Shown in pieces: positions 38,475 to 50,310 of a stretch of 63,917 nt of DNA (position 1 is its first letter; the number at the start of each line of letters is the position of its first letter). The notes below the pieces were generated by a model. That model worked only from the letters and a program-made list of their open reading frames with translations. It ran no database searches and was not told where the DNA came from. Location of the stretch: NCBI GenBank assembly GCA_008931825.1, contig QXVZ01013569.1, positions 2,756-66,672 on the forward strand, read 5' to 3'. A program made the translations under genes and the position numbers. Source of the DNA: Phallusia fumigata (Eukaryota; Chordata; Ascidiacea; Phlebobranchia; Ascidiidae).

Positions 38475-40464
38475 TCACCCTTTGAATTCAGGAAGCTTTT
38501 CCAATTCGAGAAACCGCAGAATTTCCGCCACCAGGAAGTTAACATGCTTCTCTTGCGCCACCTCGTGAAATTGTTTTAACAGAAAGTTCTCCACACACAG
38601 CGGTAGACGCTCAAGAGTTCGCTCAAACGATGTACAGGGGCGATTCTTCACGAAAGAGAATGTACAAGAATGACAACAACAACAAATGACCAACTATAAT
38701 TTACAGTACCTGTTCAATCACATTATTAAGCCAGTGTTTAAAGGCTGTATAAACGGGTGGTTGCAAGATTCGGGAAATGTAATTGTCAGTTCCACTGTCA
38801 CCAAAAAATGCATTCACAGAGACAGAATCAGTTAAAGACGTTACTTGGTGCCACCAGAACGCCGGAATAAACAACCTATGTTAAAACACCTGTGTGTATG
38901 AATCATACTAAATGAAAGGATTCCATGTAACAAAACAAACTCACATATCCCCAGCATGCAATGTGCAATAATGACAGGTGGCATTGGCAAATTTTGGAAA
39001 TTTCTCAAAGTTTGGATTGTCACAATCCACCTGCATATAATGTGGTTAAAAAAGGCTGTATAAAGTAAAAACAAAATATAAACAAAAATGAAAGAGTCGC
39101 CCTAATATAAGACACTGTTTTGCCATCATTCTAAATCTAAAACAATGCAACAACTACAAGAGTGGTATTTACTATATTGCCATTCCATATACACTATCTC
39201 TTAATTTATAAAGGTTGTATATTTACTACATTATTTTACTTTGGGTCCCAGTAAAATAGATACACAAGATTGTTTCTACAGGCAGAAGCACATGGGTCCC
39301 TACACATGCAAAGTTGAAGATTATGCATCAACCCAGATACATGTCAAAATTGTGGCAGATATTTTAAGCACTATAATGGCATGTTCTTCAAACTGTACCA
39401 ATTTCATCCAGTTCCGATATTGTTTATTAATTTGAACCAGTTTAAGGGGTTGTGGGGGGGCTATAGCTTCAAATTAATTACTTGATACACCAAATTGGCA
39501 TATTCTACAAAGTGTGTGAATTCATTCAATTTGGAGATTCAGGGAATAGGTTTCATATTTTATAATTAAACTAACCTGTGACTGTATTGTTTTTCCTTTA
39601 GATCCAAGTGGATTGGGGTAAAGGTTTTCATGATCTGAACAGGGAAACAGTCTGGCTTGTTTTTCTCCTTCAATCATCATTAGCATGCTGGCATCCGGGT
39701 CATAATGACAGTACTCTGTGTTAGAGGGATACACTAACAGAAACACACCCAACACACTGTTTCATACTTTTAAGCAACAATTGTTATATTATTAGTCAAT
39801 TACTATAGTTCAAAAAGAAAAAAAGCCTACCATAATGACCTTTGTGACCAACCCATAAAAAAGGACCATTGTGAAGTTTTCCAATGATGGAAGGCAAAAT
39901 AGATTCACCCTACAATGAAATATAACACAGTGTTGTATTTTGTTTTCAAAGATCACAGTGTTGACATTTTACACTGCAAAAAGTTTAGAGTTATGATTTA
40001 TACTTGCAGCTGTGGAAAAGTTTTGCTAATGTTTTGTACTGCCATATAAGATGTTGTTCCTCTGTGATTTTTCTTCTTCAAGTCATATAAGTATTCTTGA
40101 AATGTAGTCTGTCGTATAGTGTATGACTTTCCAGTCTAAATAAAAAAAGTAAAAGCACTATTTTTTTCAGACAACCTGTGCCAAAACCATTTATAAATAC
40201 ATTTTTAAACCTGATAAAATATGTAAAAAAGCTGACCTTATAATCATCTTTATCGGTTTTTCCTCTTACACCAACTTCATTATTGCCAACCTTCTTAGAT
40301 AAATACTCCATTCTCCATTTTGAAAGTGGGAGATTGGTTAAAACCCCTTGTAGTATCACAGGAACCCCTGGTCTTAAAAATCTTTCTTCGAATTGTTCAA
40401 GAGTAAGTTGTGTTGCCAAGTAGTGTTCAACAGCTACATTCAACTTACATCCCGATACTGACAT
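38475..40464 (-). CDS. JmjC/cupin-8 domain Fe(II)/2-oxoglutarate oxygenase
   Basis: Complete gene, 339 residues in 7 in-phase exons: 40464-40237, 40135-40004, 39909-39831, 39733-39576, 39030-38945, 38875-38710, 38645-38475. The N-terminal part carries the cupin-8 entry motif (RPGVPVILQGV, LSKWRMEYL). The Fe(II) triad is visible: His156-x-Asp158 (CHYDPD) and distal His237 (PAFWWHQV). The spacing of about 80 residues matches FIH and TYW5. LYPNP and DCDNPNFEKFPKF also match the FIH/JMJD5/TYW5 group. The length suits this small-JmjC hydroxylase class (about 315-350 residues), which modifies proteins or tRNA rather than acting as a multidomain histone demethylase. I cannot choose among HIF1AN, TYW5, HSPBAP1 and JMJD5 relatives. 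Exon 4 could use an alternative in-frame acceptor 18 nt downstream. Confidence 0.9.
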
Positions 40465-40612
40465 GATTTGTGNATGGTTGTCGTGCTCGTGAGTTGTTCA
40501 TAAAGGTAAAACATCTGCTGATATAACTACAAAAATGAGCTTGATAATTTAATGCAATCAGGTCACTATTGGCGGCAAGATACAGTCGTTTTATCCTGTT
40601 TTGTTTTTCCAG
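40465..40612. promoter_or_regulatory. 148-bp divergent intergenic interval
   Basis: The JmjC start codon (40464, -) and the EGF-gene ATG (40613, +) are only 148 bp apart in this assembly. However, a single N at 40473 marks a contig join, so real DNA may be missing. The ATG of the EGF gene directly follows an acceptor-like tract (TTTGTTTTTCCAG), which could be a splice-leader or 5'-intron acceptor. Confidence 0.45.
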
Positions 40613-43600
40613 ATGACAAAATTTATTGGTACAATCTGTCTTGCTGCGCTACTTGTTGCCACGACCTATGGCCAAGTCACAAAAGTTCCGCCGATAGTAG
40701 CAACAACCGAAGCATCCGAAAATGACACTACCGGAAACCTCACTGGTCGATTTCTAAACATTTTCGGATTTACACCACCTGTGTCGGAGCAGTTTTTGGG
40801 CAACAACCCGTTTGGAAGCATCCTTCAGCTGCTGGGAATTAATCAGGGCTACAACACAGGTTTCTCGCAGTATCCGATTCCATCAAACCTGCAAAATTTG
40901 CTTCCGTTTCTTTTAGCACAAGGCAACCTGTCTTTCTCGGATTTGCTGCTTTTGGGGATTTTCAATCCGTTGGGAGGCGGAGGAGGAGGAGGAGGAGGAG
41001 GATTTCCATTTCCCGGAGGTAAGTTTGCAGCAAGAAGAGCTGGCAAGTTCTATAGGCACGATTTTTAACGTTTCTCGGGTTAGGTTTCGGAGGATTTATA
41101 GGGTGTAGATGCGGGAGAAACGCACTCTGCCGACGATCGCGTTGCAGATGCAGAGCAGGGTACTCGGGCAATCCGTATATTCGGTGCTACCGTAAGTCGC
41201 ACATTTGCATCGTCGTTTTATACTGGTGTCAAATGAGATGGTGATGTACTAGTTTTTACAAAAATGCATTGTTACAACTGTCGTAAACCTTGCACGAAAA
41301 TGGGTGTGTTTACCATGTACCTGGTTGTTTTGTGTGAATCAAGTAACCGTGTGAAACAATTCTGACCCATCCACTTTTTCGGTATTTTCATCTTTGACAC
41401 CTTTTGCTCCGATATGCTACTAAATGTTGGTGTACGATAATTTAACTTAACTTTTAAACAACATACTTACAGACAAGTTATAGTAGTACGTTGTGAATTA
41501 CTCGGTTATGTCTGGAATTTGGGTTAAAAGCTTGTGTCTGGATTTAAAAGTAAAGTCAAAAAAATGCCCAAATTTCCGAAATTTGAGCATTAGTAGGTTA
41601 AGTTTAACTTGAATCAATGCACACGTGTTGTAAAGATGACAACTTCCATTTATAGACTTTGCGCCTGCTTCTAGGCTACAACAACTTTTCATAAATTAGT
41701 GTAAATTTTCAGGTACCTTTGTGACGCTAGCACGCTAAAAATGTCTTCGCGTTCGGTGGTGCGTTGAAATAAATTAGTCGAAACAAATCTTTAATAAAGT
41801 GTCGATTAATTTCCAGTAGTAATACCTTTGCCGTAGTGGTGAAGATTTTCCTCATTTTATTTGTTTGACTGGAGTGTTATATTCGGTTTTTTGGTGTTGT
41901 TGAGTAACCAACATTTTGTTTGGCAGGCAACCAAGGAAACAACGATTGCTATCAATGTTATCCTCCACGTGTCTGCAGGCCGCAGCTCTTTGGTGGGAGT
42001 ATATGTACATGTCCAACAGGTCAAAACTGCGGACCAATCGGTATAAGTCTGTTTGTAATTCTGTGTATGCATACCAGACATGTCAAACTCAGNGTGTCGA
42101 TTAATTTCCAGTAGTAATACCTTTTCCGTAGTGTTGAAGATTTTCCTCATTTTATTTGTTTGACTGGAGTGTTATATTTGGTTTACCAATTTTGGTGTTG
42201 TTAAGTAACCTACATTTTGTCTGGCAGGCAACCAAGGAAACAACAATTGCTATCAATGTTATCCTCCACGTGTCTGCAGGCCACAGCTCTTTGGTGGGAG
42301 CATATGTACATGTCCAACAGGTCAAAACTGCGGACCAATCGGTATAAGTCTGTTTGTAATTCTGTGTACGCATACCAGACATGTCAAACTCAGTTTGGTT
42401 CTAAGGCCTGACCAACTGATCTTATTGGGGCAGGGCCAGTAAAATAATGGGAAAATATCCCATCGTCCCTTGGTCAGTCTGGTCAGGCATCCATTTTTTA
42501 CATACTTGCTGCCCTCTTGCGACCAGAGGGTGCGTTTAGGATTTTGGGGTATTCATTCATAAACCTTTTGGATAATTTAACAAAAAATACTTTGAGATAA
42601 ACTGAGCAGGAGACTCGCTTTTTTCCGCGGCCTCAGAAATGTATACCAGGCACTACGAAACTTCAGCGGGCCGTTTGTTTGAAGTCTGATGTACACCGAT
42701 TTAAAAGTTCATAACAAAACTTTTTATCCTTATATCTGTGCAGAGTTATATTTTTAAAATAGCTGAGTTGCAACAGATATATGAGCAATAGGTCAATCGT
42801 GGAGCGCAATAATGCCAACATTTAATAGCTTTGAGTTTAATATCTTAATATACCTGCAGCCTGCAATATAATTAACCAGTAAATTTACCGTCTGATAACT
42901 TCTACAATTACGAGGTCTAGTTAGCCTGCGGACATCCAAACCAAAACTCAGCCTATTAAACCGATAACGATCCGTGGAATTTTTTGCTAAAACACAAATC
43001 ACAGACATTGCAGCTTTCCACTTCCTGAATTAAGGCAATGGAATTAAAGTGTTTATTGGGCTTCGGATCCAACTCAACCAAGCCCAGTTGAAAAGTTTAA
43101 CTGCTAAGTCCGACAGAACGTTTACAGTTTGCCCATTTGTCAGCAGCCTGTTGTACGCAAAACGTGTACATTCTTGTAACAAAAACTGATTTTGCGTTTT
43201 AAAAGGCCAACCATACTGTAGTTTACCATGTTATGGACCGACAACATATACCAGTGACCCATATAGGTAGACGGACCACATGCGGGGCCATATTAAGACA
43301 TAGGAATACACCGGGCACATATAGCCTGAAGGGTTTGACTTTCGTTTTTTTAATTTGCAGCATGTTTGGGCCGACGTAAATAACCACCGCGCTTCACAAC
43401 ACATAAAAGAGCAGCTATTTACCTAGTTTTTGTGTAGCTTACTGATAATGCCATGGTGTACCTTAAAATTGCAATGATTTCTATTTACGTACCAGTGGCA
43501 CTAAACGATCAAACTTATTTTGTATTTTTAAGGACAACCTTACTGTTCTCCACCTTGTTTTGGTGGGTCCAAATGTGTAAAAAATCCACTCAGTGGTCTA

Positions 43601-46600
43601 TCTCAATGTGTTTGCACGTATCCAGGATACACTTGGAATGGCCAGAGTTGCGCTATACAACCAAGTCCAGGTACGAACAATTTGTGTTAAAAAATGTTAT
43701 ATTAAAAAAACAATTTTGAGGGCCTCATGGGGGTACCGTGTAAGGACATCGGAATCCCGGAAAACAACATAGCCGGAAGTCGTTGGTTTTTGCCGTTGGA
43801 AATTTGCAGCATATTGGGACAAATTATAGAAAATTGCTCTCCACTTTCTGATAGGCAGCACGACAAAGGCATTGAATTACTGCTACAAATAAACTGCCTT
43901 GTCAACGTATAGGTATGGCAGGCGATCGTGTACGTGTTTGTGGCGCGTTAAAATACAATCCGTTGAAACGAACAATCATTTAAAGCGCCAAGATGCCCAT
44001 TGTAACGACTTTTCCGTAGTGCTAAAAATGTTTCTTATTTATTGTTATTCGGTTGGGCCAGCTTAAAATATGCAGCAAACGTTCGAAAATCTTGCCGTTG
44101 TAACAATTATCTTTTGTTTGGTAACAATTAAGTTTTGTTAACCAAGGAAACAACAATTGCTATCCATGTTATCCTCCACGTGTCTGCAGGCCGCAGCTCT
44201 TTGGTGGGAGCATATGTACATGTCCAACTGGTCAAAACTGCGGATCAATCGGTAAGTGTTGTTCATAGTTAAATGAATGTGCAATGTTTTAAAAGTTGAT
44301 TTTGAAGACGAAACTTGCAACGCTTATAGATAAATTTTTATAATCCCTGAGTTGCTTCATATAAATGAGCAATCAGTAAACCGTGTAGCGGAGTAATGCC
44401 AAGCGTTAACTGCTTTAGTGTATAATATGTCTATATACCTGCAGGCCTACTTCTAGAATTCCGAGGTCTAGTTAGCCTGCGGACATTCAAACCATAAAAC
44501 CCTGCCTATTAAACCGATAACGATCTGTGAAATTTTTTGCTAAAACACAAATCATAGACAATATAGCTTTCTACATTCTGATTAATGACAACGTTAACTT
44601 GACAATTAAAGTGTTTATTGGACCTTGGACTTTAATTAATCCGGGCTACAAAAACAACGACCATGCAAACGTTTTCAGTTTGCCCGTTTGTCAACAGTCT
44701 TATGCAATGCTGTACGTGCCATGCTAATTTGTGTGTCAAAAACTCATTTCGTGTTTTAAAGGTCAACCCTACTGTTTTCCTCCTTGTTTCGGAGCGTCAA
44801 AATGTACCAGGGACCCGTTCTCCGGTAGCTTTAAATGCGTTCCACAAACAAATCCAGGTACGAAAAGTCGTAATGATTAAATCATTGATCTATTACGGCC
44901 CGCAACAGTTTGCCCGGCTAGAGGATCATCAAAATAATAAAAAATTAACGCAAACAAAGAATTTTTTATGTCAAATCATATATATATTTTCGCAATGAAG
45001 TTATTTCCTCAATTCTGATAACAAGGACATTCGTTCTAACCTTTTAATATTTGAGCCAGTGTATTTATCTAAACGTATGAACGGAATTGTTTCGTCGCTT
45101 TATGCTAAGATTTGTACCTGTAATAAATGGCCATACTCTATGACGTTTTTCGGTATTAGTCGCTGTTTGAACTTTGCCTCAGATGTTCCAAAATTTCGCG
45201 TAAATGCTAAACCTGGTTTGTATGTTTTTTCCACGCAATCAAGAAGATTTGATGTATTTGGTTTGTGTTTTCCAAAAAACATTGCAAGAATTCTTTCCAA
45301 GGTAAAAACTTGACAAATACCTGCGTCTACCAGGGCCAAACAGTTACAGAAAAAATGCATTATTTGGCTGAATGGCGATTTCCAAGTTGATTCAATTTTT
45401 CACAATTTTAATTTTTTTTGTATTTACTCATCCTATAAAGCTTAAGTCCATTGCCACTCACAGTCATTGACATATTAATACTGTATTCATTACCAAAAAT
45501 ACATTTGGCAGTTACATACCTTTTTACTTTCACTACCGATCGACACATTTTATCTACCATGTGACTGTGGCTTTTCGCCGTTAAATATTGATGACTTACA
45601 TCCTGCACTTTAATAATAAATGCCTGACACGAGATTTTTTACCTGTGTGTCTGGTGCAAACTTTTTGTATCACTCATGATGGTATGAGTTATTGCCGTTT
45701 GATGAATAAAGCATGTCGCTTTTAAGAACTACTTTTTTCTGTATATTTTTCATGAACAGATCCATGTTTAGTGTTCCAAAATAATACAAAATTAAATTGT
45801 CACGTCAATAAAAACACGTAAAACTTACGGTTTCTCATTGCGAAACTCTCATATAAGCTAGGAGTAATGTTTTGTCGAACCAGTACATGATAAAATCGCC
45901 TGTAATCCGGCAACCGTTTGTTATTATGGTTAAACCGTCCGTTTTCCTGTTTTAGGTTTGTATTGTTCTCCTCCTTGTCAGAACGGAGCGATTTGCCAAA
46001 GCGGTGGATTTTCGTTACCCAACAGGTGTGTTTGCAGGCCAGGGTACAATTTAATCGGAAACACATGCATCCTACAAGGTCAAACAGGTAAACACTAATA
46101 TCGACAAGTGTAACCTTTGCTCAATGTAGAGTGGAGATAAACTTATCGTTACTTTATTGACAATTTATACGCCCACCCCGCAATAGCACATAATTCTACA
46201 AATTTGGCAATTACAACAAGTTTACGTCGGTTTTTTGTCCTACGCTATTTTAATCCCAATTTTCAGCACTTTTTAAACATTGCTTCTTTTCGAGCGAATC
46301 GGTGAAATTTTGTTCTGTTTGTACTGTTTTGGGTTCGTATTGCAATCCTCAATGCAAACTTAGCGCTTTTTGCCAAAGTGGCGCACCCAACCGGCATGTT
46401 TGCCAGCCTGATACCAAAGTTGCGTTCATCAAGGCCAAACGTTACGCCACCTAACATTTAAACACTTGTGTTGTAAAACAGGACCTTTTCCATCACAATG
46501 TAGTCCCCCATGCAATCAATTTACGCAAACCTGTGAGTATCGATTCCTAGTGGGGAACAGGTGCGTTTGCAAGCAGGGGTACACGTGGAATGGCAACACA

Positions 46601-48551
46601 TGCACGAGTGGGTATTGTAAATTAGGACTCTAAGTGTGTTTGCACCTTTAAAACACAACCACTTTTCAGCCTTGTCTAACTGCAACCCCCAGTGCGACGC
46701 TACAGCAGATTGTAGGCCCTACTTATTTGGCCATCGATGTGAATGCAAGGTGTCTGGATACTTCTGGAACGGTGTAACTTGTTCGTACCAAGGTTTATCA
46801 AATGGAGGTTAAAATTAGTGCAATTGAAATACAAACATCCACAAGAAGTGGTGTTTTTTAGTTTTCTTTTTCGTATTCAGGTACATCCGGCTTGGGCTTG
46901 TTTGGTTGCAACGTGGCGTGTAACCCTCCTGCAACGTGTGTCGGAAATTTTTTTTCTGGGTATAGATGTGATTGCCAACAATCAGGATACGTGTGGAACT
47001 CCATCAGTAACACTTGTGTTTTAGAAACTGCGTCAGGTGAGTTATCATACTTATAATGTAACGAGAGTACCTCCATCAACAGTGGCCGGCCTTGTTTTCA
47101 ACGACGAACTGTTTCAAAGTCGCCTTTATGACGAACAAAGCAGATATACTACTTTAATACGCACAGGAGTACTGGATGTTACCTTTTTCTCAACAAAATT
47201 TGTGTCCAAATTTGTGCAGACTATTTTTTATGGCACCATAGAAAGTAGCATTGCCTGTCGCACGATTTTACAAAAAAATCGCTCAGATCATGTTTTATTT
47301 AGTTCATCTTTTTAGGCACATGCACCGTATCCTGTGGTGCAGATGCTTACTGTCAGCAAATGGCCGATGGAAGTTACCAGTGTGCATGTTTCCAACCTGA
47401 TCAAGTGTGGCACGAAACAGGCTGCTATGCAAAAAGCCCCGTTGGTAAAGTCGGCAGCCCTCCACGTGTTTTCGAGAATGTTACATCTACCTTGTTTTTT
47501 AGTTCCACAAACTTGCAGTGCTTTTTGCCACACAATTGCCAGATGCGAAATTAATCCAACTACTGGGAATGCCGAATGCATATGCAGTCGTAGAGATGAA
47601 TTTTGGAATGGAACAACATGCGTAACAAGTAGGTTACATTTCCTATATCATGGCAGTGCTCGTCGCAAAGAATTATTGTTTCAAAACAACTATGGCGCCA
47701 TAGAAAGTCACATTGTATGTCGCAAGCTTCTGCAAATAAATCTACTAGATGTCGGAAGTTTATTTTTTAGACACATGCCCTCTATCCTGTGGTATAAATT
47801 CTTACTGTCAGCAAATCGGCCAGGGAACTTACCAATGTGCATGTTTTCAACCTGAACAAGTTTGGGACGGAACTGGCTGCTATGCAAGAAGCTCCGTTGG
47901 TAAAATTAGCAACTTACCAAGTGTTTTCGAGAAAGTTTTGTATACCTTGTTTTTTCCAGACCCACAAACTTGCCGTGCGGTAATGATAAACGCTAATGTG
48001 TTTACTTTTTCAGCTCCAGTTTGCCCCAACTCTTGTCCCTCCCAATCGACCTGCGTGATAAAAAATGGAAGTCCAGTGTGTGAGTGTGATCCAGGATACA
48101 TGTTTATCGGTCAAGCTCAAGTATGCGTTCCATCAAGTGAGAATGTTTTGCGATATATAGATCGATAATATTTTTTGACACCTGCAACCTTTTTGTTGAC
48201 AGGTTTCCCACAATGCACACCGGCCTGTCCACAGGGCTACGAATGTCAACAATCTGCCAGTGGGGATTTCGCATGTCAATCCACTGTCCCTGTATCAGGT
48301 ATAATCCTCTTTCAAACACAACTTAAATATAATGTTAATAAGTTAACGTGATATAACAGACTGTAGGTGCTAAAAAACTCGGGACTAGTCGTTTGGCTAC
48401 TTCAAAATGCAAATATTTTTATGCAGGGTGCACTACACAATGTCACGCAAACTCCGTTTGCCATAGAATGGATAATTCAGAATATCGGTGCATCTGCGTT
48501 TTTCCGTATGTGCCGCAAGGATCAGCTTGCGTATTGGATGATACAACATAA
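40613..48551 (+). CDS. Secreted multi-EGF-repeat protein
   Basis: Secreted or matrix protein, unnamed. Exons: 40613-41018, 41084-41191, 41927-42040, 43533-43670, 44147-44251, 44762-44857, 45956-46087, 46482-46607, 46670-46792, 46881-47036, 47316-47444, 47503-47628, 47771-47899, 48014-48136, 48203-48298, 48427-48551. They join in one frame (743 residues). It opens with a signal peptide (MTKFIGTICLAALLVATTYG), a low-complexity segment and a ten-Gly run. Every later exon encodes one Cys-rich EGF-like module (for example CSPPCNQFTQTC..CVCKQGYTWNGNTC) and every junction is phase 1, so modules can be added or skipped without frameshift. Some modules lack the usual sixth Cys (44762 and 48203 exons). 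The 41927 exon is repeated at 42228-42341 by assembly duplication. No membrane segment or anchor is seen. Function unknown; matrix or tunic roles are guesses. Confidence 0.88.
41799..42395 (+). repeat. About 295-bp block repeated across contig join (N at 42093), duplicating one EGF exon
   Basis: Bases 41799-42092 recur from 42094 to about 42395, including the EGF exon (41927-42040 and 42228-42341). Copy 2 has a short insertion in the intron and a few substitutions. The N between the copies favours an allelic overlap, but a real tandem exon duplication is not excluded because this gene does duplicate exons elsewhere. Confidence 0.8.
42780..44857 (+). repeat. Tandem segmental duplication within the EGF gene
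   Basis: Intron and exon sequence from about 42785 to 43266 is clearly related to 44364-44820. Both share an intron core (GAGGTCTAGTTAGCCTGCGG, then CTATTAAACCGATAACGATC) followed by a module beginning GQPYC. The exon at 44147 also repeats the module of 41927. The copies have diverged by many substitutions, so this is an old genomic duplication, unlike the near-identical assembly repeats. Confidence 0.8.
43206..43266 (+). pseudogene. Decayed EGF exon (relative of 44762 exon)
   Basis: Begins with an acceptor and a GQPYC module start like the live exons at 43533 and 44762. It then loses the third and later cysteines and meets a stop, with the only donor (43267) in phase 2 instead of phase 1. 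It would break the frame if included, so I leave it out of the coding model. Confidence 0.7.
45690..45775 (+). repeat. Dispersed repeat related to the 28369 foldback
   Basis: Sequence around GTTATTGCCG, AATAAAGCATGTCG and GAACAGATC is the reverse complement of the left arm and spacer of the 28369-28532 repeat, with substitutions. It lies in an intron of the EGF gene. Confidence 0.6.
46333..46449 (+). pseudogene. Decayed EGF exon (relative of 45956 exon)
   Basis: Aligns with the live exon at 45956-46087 (YC-P-QC..FCQSG..PNR). Its acceptor AG has become GG, the first Cys of the CxC pair is His, the last Cys is gone, and the frame runs into a stop where the donor should be. It is therefore dead and probably skipped. 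Confidence 0.8.
47228..47980 (+). repeat. Tandem duplication of two-exon EGF unit
   Basis: Unit 1 (about 47228-47522) and unit 2 (about 47690-47980) share an upstream intron motif (GCCATAGAAAGT with small differences), a full module (DAYCQQ and NSYCQQ versions) and the following intron (GTGTTTTCGAGAA). The second module of unit 2 is truncated; see 47960. Confidence 0.85.
47960..47979 (+). pseudogene. Truncated EGF exon remnant
   Basis: Twenty bases (start DPQTCRA) match the beginning of the live exon at 47503 (VPQTCSA). They are preceded by an acceptor and followed by GTAATG, then the similarity ends. It is the remnant of the second exon of the duplicated unit; keeping it would break the phase-1 pattern. 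Confidence 0.7.
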
Positions 48552-50310
48552 TTTTACAGGTAAAAATCAAATACAAGTTTAAACAGCGATATAACACGCT
48601 TCAAAGTCGGTCGTTTTTCTTTCTGTCCGTTTTCAGTGATAATTATTCAAACATTTTCTGCATCACAGAAAGGAGTAAAACTGCAGCTTTTCGACGTTCA
48701 GCTTCCTCAGTACGAAAAACGTTCATAATTGTTTTTTCACAAACTGCTGTTTTCGAACCTATAGTAATCTGTAAATACAATTCAAGCAAACGGCGTTGAA
48801 TGTAAAACTGACTTCTTGAGAGATTACTTTACAAAAACGTCATTAGGAAGGTCCCATGAGGGCATGTTGGAAAGAGGTTCAAACGCTTAAATGCCGATTT
48901 AATACTGAGTTTGAGATTACTCGGTTAAGCACACTATTTGTAAACATCACTTCTGTATTCTGGTAGGCCTATGAAGTACGCTACTTGTTTATACCTTCAA
49001 ATTTGGGTTATGTAAAGACAAGGGCCTTTTTGAAATTAATAGAACCCTAAATAAATTAACTGAACCCTAGTACAAACACTAGTGGACATAAATCCCCACA
49101 GTCAATAACCGCTGGTTTAATTCATTGATTGATAACCTGAACCGCTCACATTGAAGATGACAATATAGAGATCAAACTTTCATTTGATGACGGGAACATT
49201 TAGAAAAGGATTAGTAAGGAATAAATACTGAAAAACGCCGAGAACCACTTGGTCAACACGAAACAAGAGCCAAACTGATTTTCGCTTAAAAAGTTATTGC
49301 AGTTGCAGCTTCAATTGAGTTGAGTTGAGTTGAGTTTATTTCGCTTGGTGAAAGAAATCGTAGCCACACAATTGCACTAAAACAATCACCAAGCCGGAAA
49401 TAGCTGCCCAACGTAAAAAAANNNNNNNNNNNNNNNNNNNNNNNNNNNNNNNNNNNNNNNNNNNNNNNNNNNNNNNNNNNNNCAAGCCGAGCCGGAAATA
49501 GCTGCCCAACGCAACGTAAAAAAACGTTATGGAGCGCAAAAAAAAGTGAAGAGCACAATTGGTGGATCAAGATTGCGCGCTGCAGCTACACCGTAATTAT
49601 AAGGCGTTATGTGGCGGGGGCTCAAATCGGAGGGTCAGTTTGGCGCATAAGGAGAATCAAGACTGGGTAACGTTGGTGGAACCAGTCAGGGGGCCCTAAG
49701 ACTAACCACCCGTGTTAGGTTAAGATGGTGGGGTTCGACAGGAAAAGAAACCACCGAATGAAACCCTGTCGGATAGTTTCAAGCGCCGATAGAAATTAAG
49801 GGTACAGGACAATTATTTAAACACTATATAGTACGCATAATGGACTAATTTGTTGTAGAAATTTGAGTAGTATACTACTGTAGTGTACTAGTGTTATGAG
49901 AGGAATATTTCCTTTAAAAGAACATACAAACAAGAAAACACAGAATATATACAAGAAAAAAATAAATAAAAACTAAGGTTTGCTAACACTATTTTTCCAA
50001 TTTGTGGACTAAAAATATAAATAGGCAGTGCTTATAAAGTCACATACATTTTTAGGGGTAGGATTAAACAGAACATGCTGAATTTTTTGTTTGCGGTCAT
50101 TTTTTAAGTGCACGAAATACATCTGGTCCCTTCTACCCAACGGTTTCTCACCAAGTTACCTTTTCCGAGATACGGACTGTGATCTATACCACGCTACAGT
50201 TCGCACATGCGCAGACCTGACGTAACAATCAAGGGATTGTTGTGCAATGTGCAATGAAGCGTGTGACATAAGGTTGCACCAGACTCAGAGGCTACTATTT
50301 TATAGTAGTC
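48552..50310. other. Intergenic region with assembly gap and pentanucleotide repeat
   Basis: 1.8 kb between the EGF gene and a hAT-like element. It contains a short (TTGAG)n run at about 49315-49335 and a run of 61 Ns (49422-49482). The sequence on each side of the Ns is similar (GCCGGAAATAGCTGCCCAAC), so the gap may be a collapsed tandem repeat. No coding exon was recognised. Confidence 0.6.

Noticed and set aside
47334-47855. 173-residue open frame on + across EGF exons 47316-47899
   Set aside because: It is in a different frame from the Cys-rich modules and crosses clear introns.
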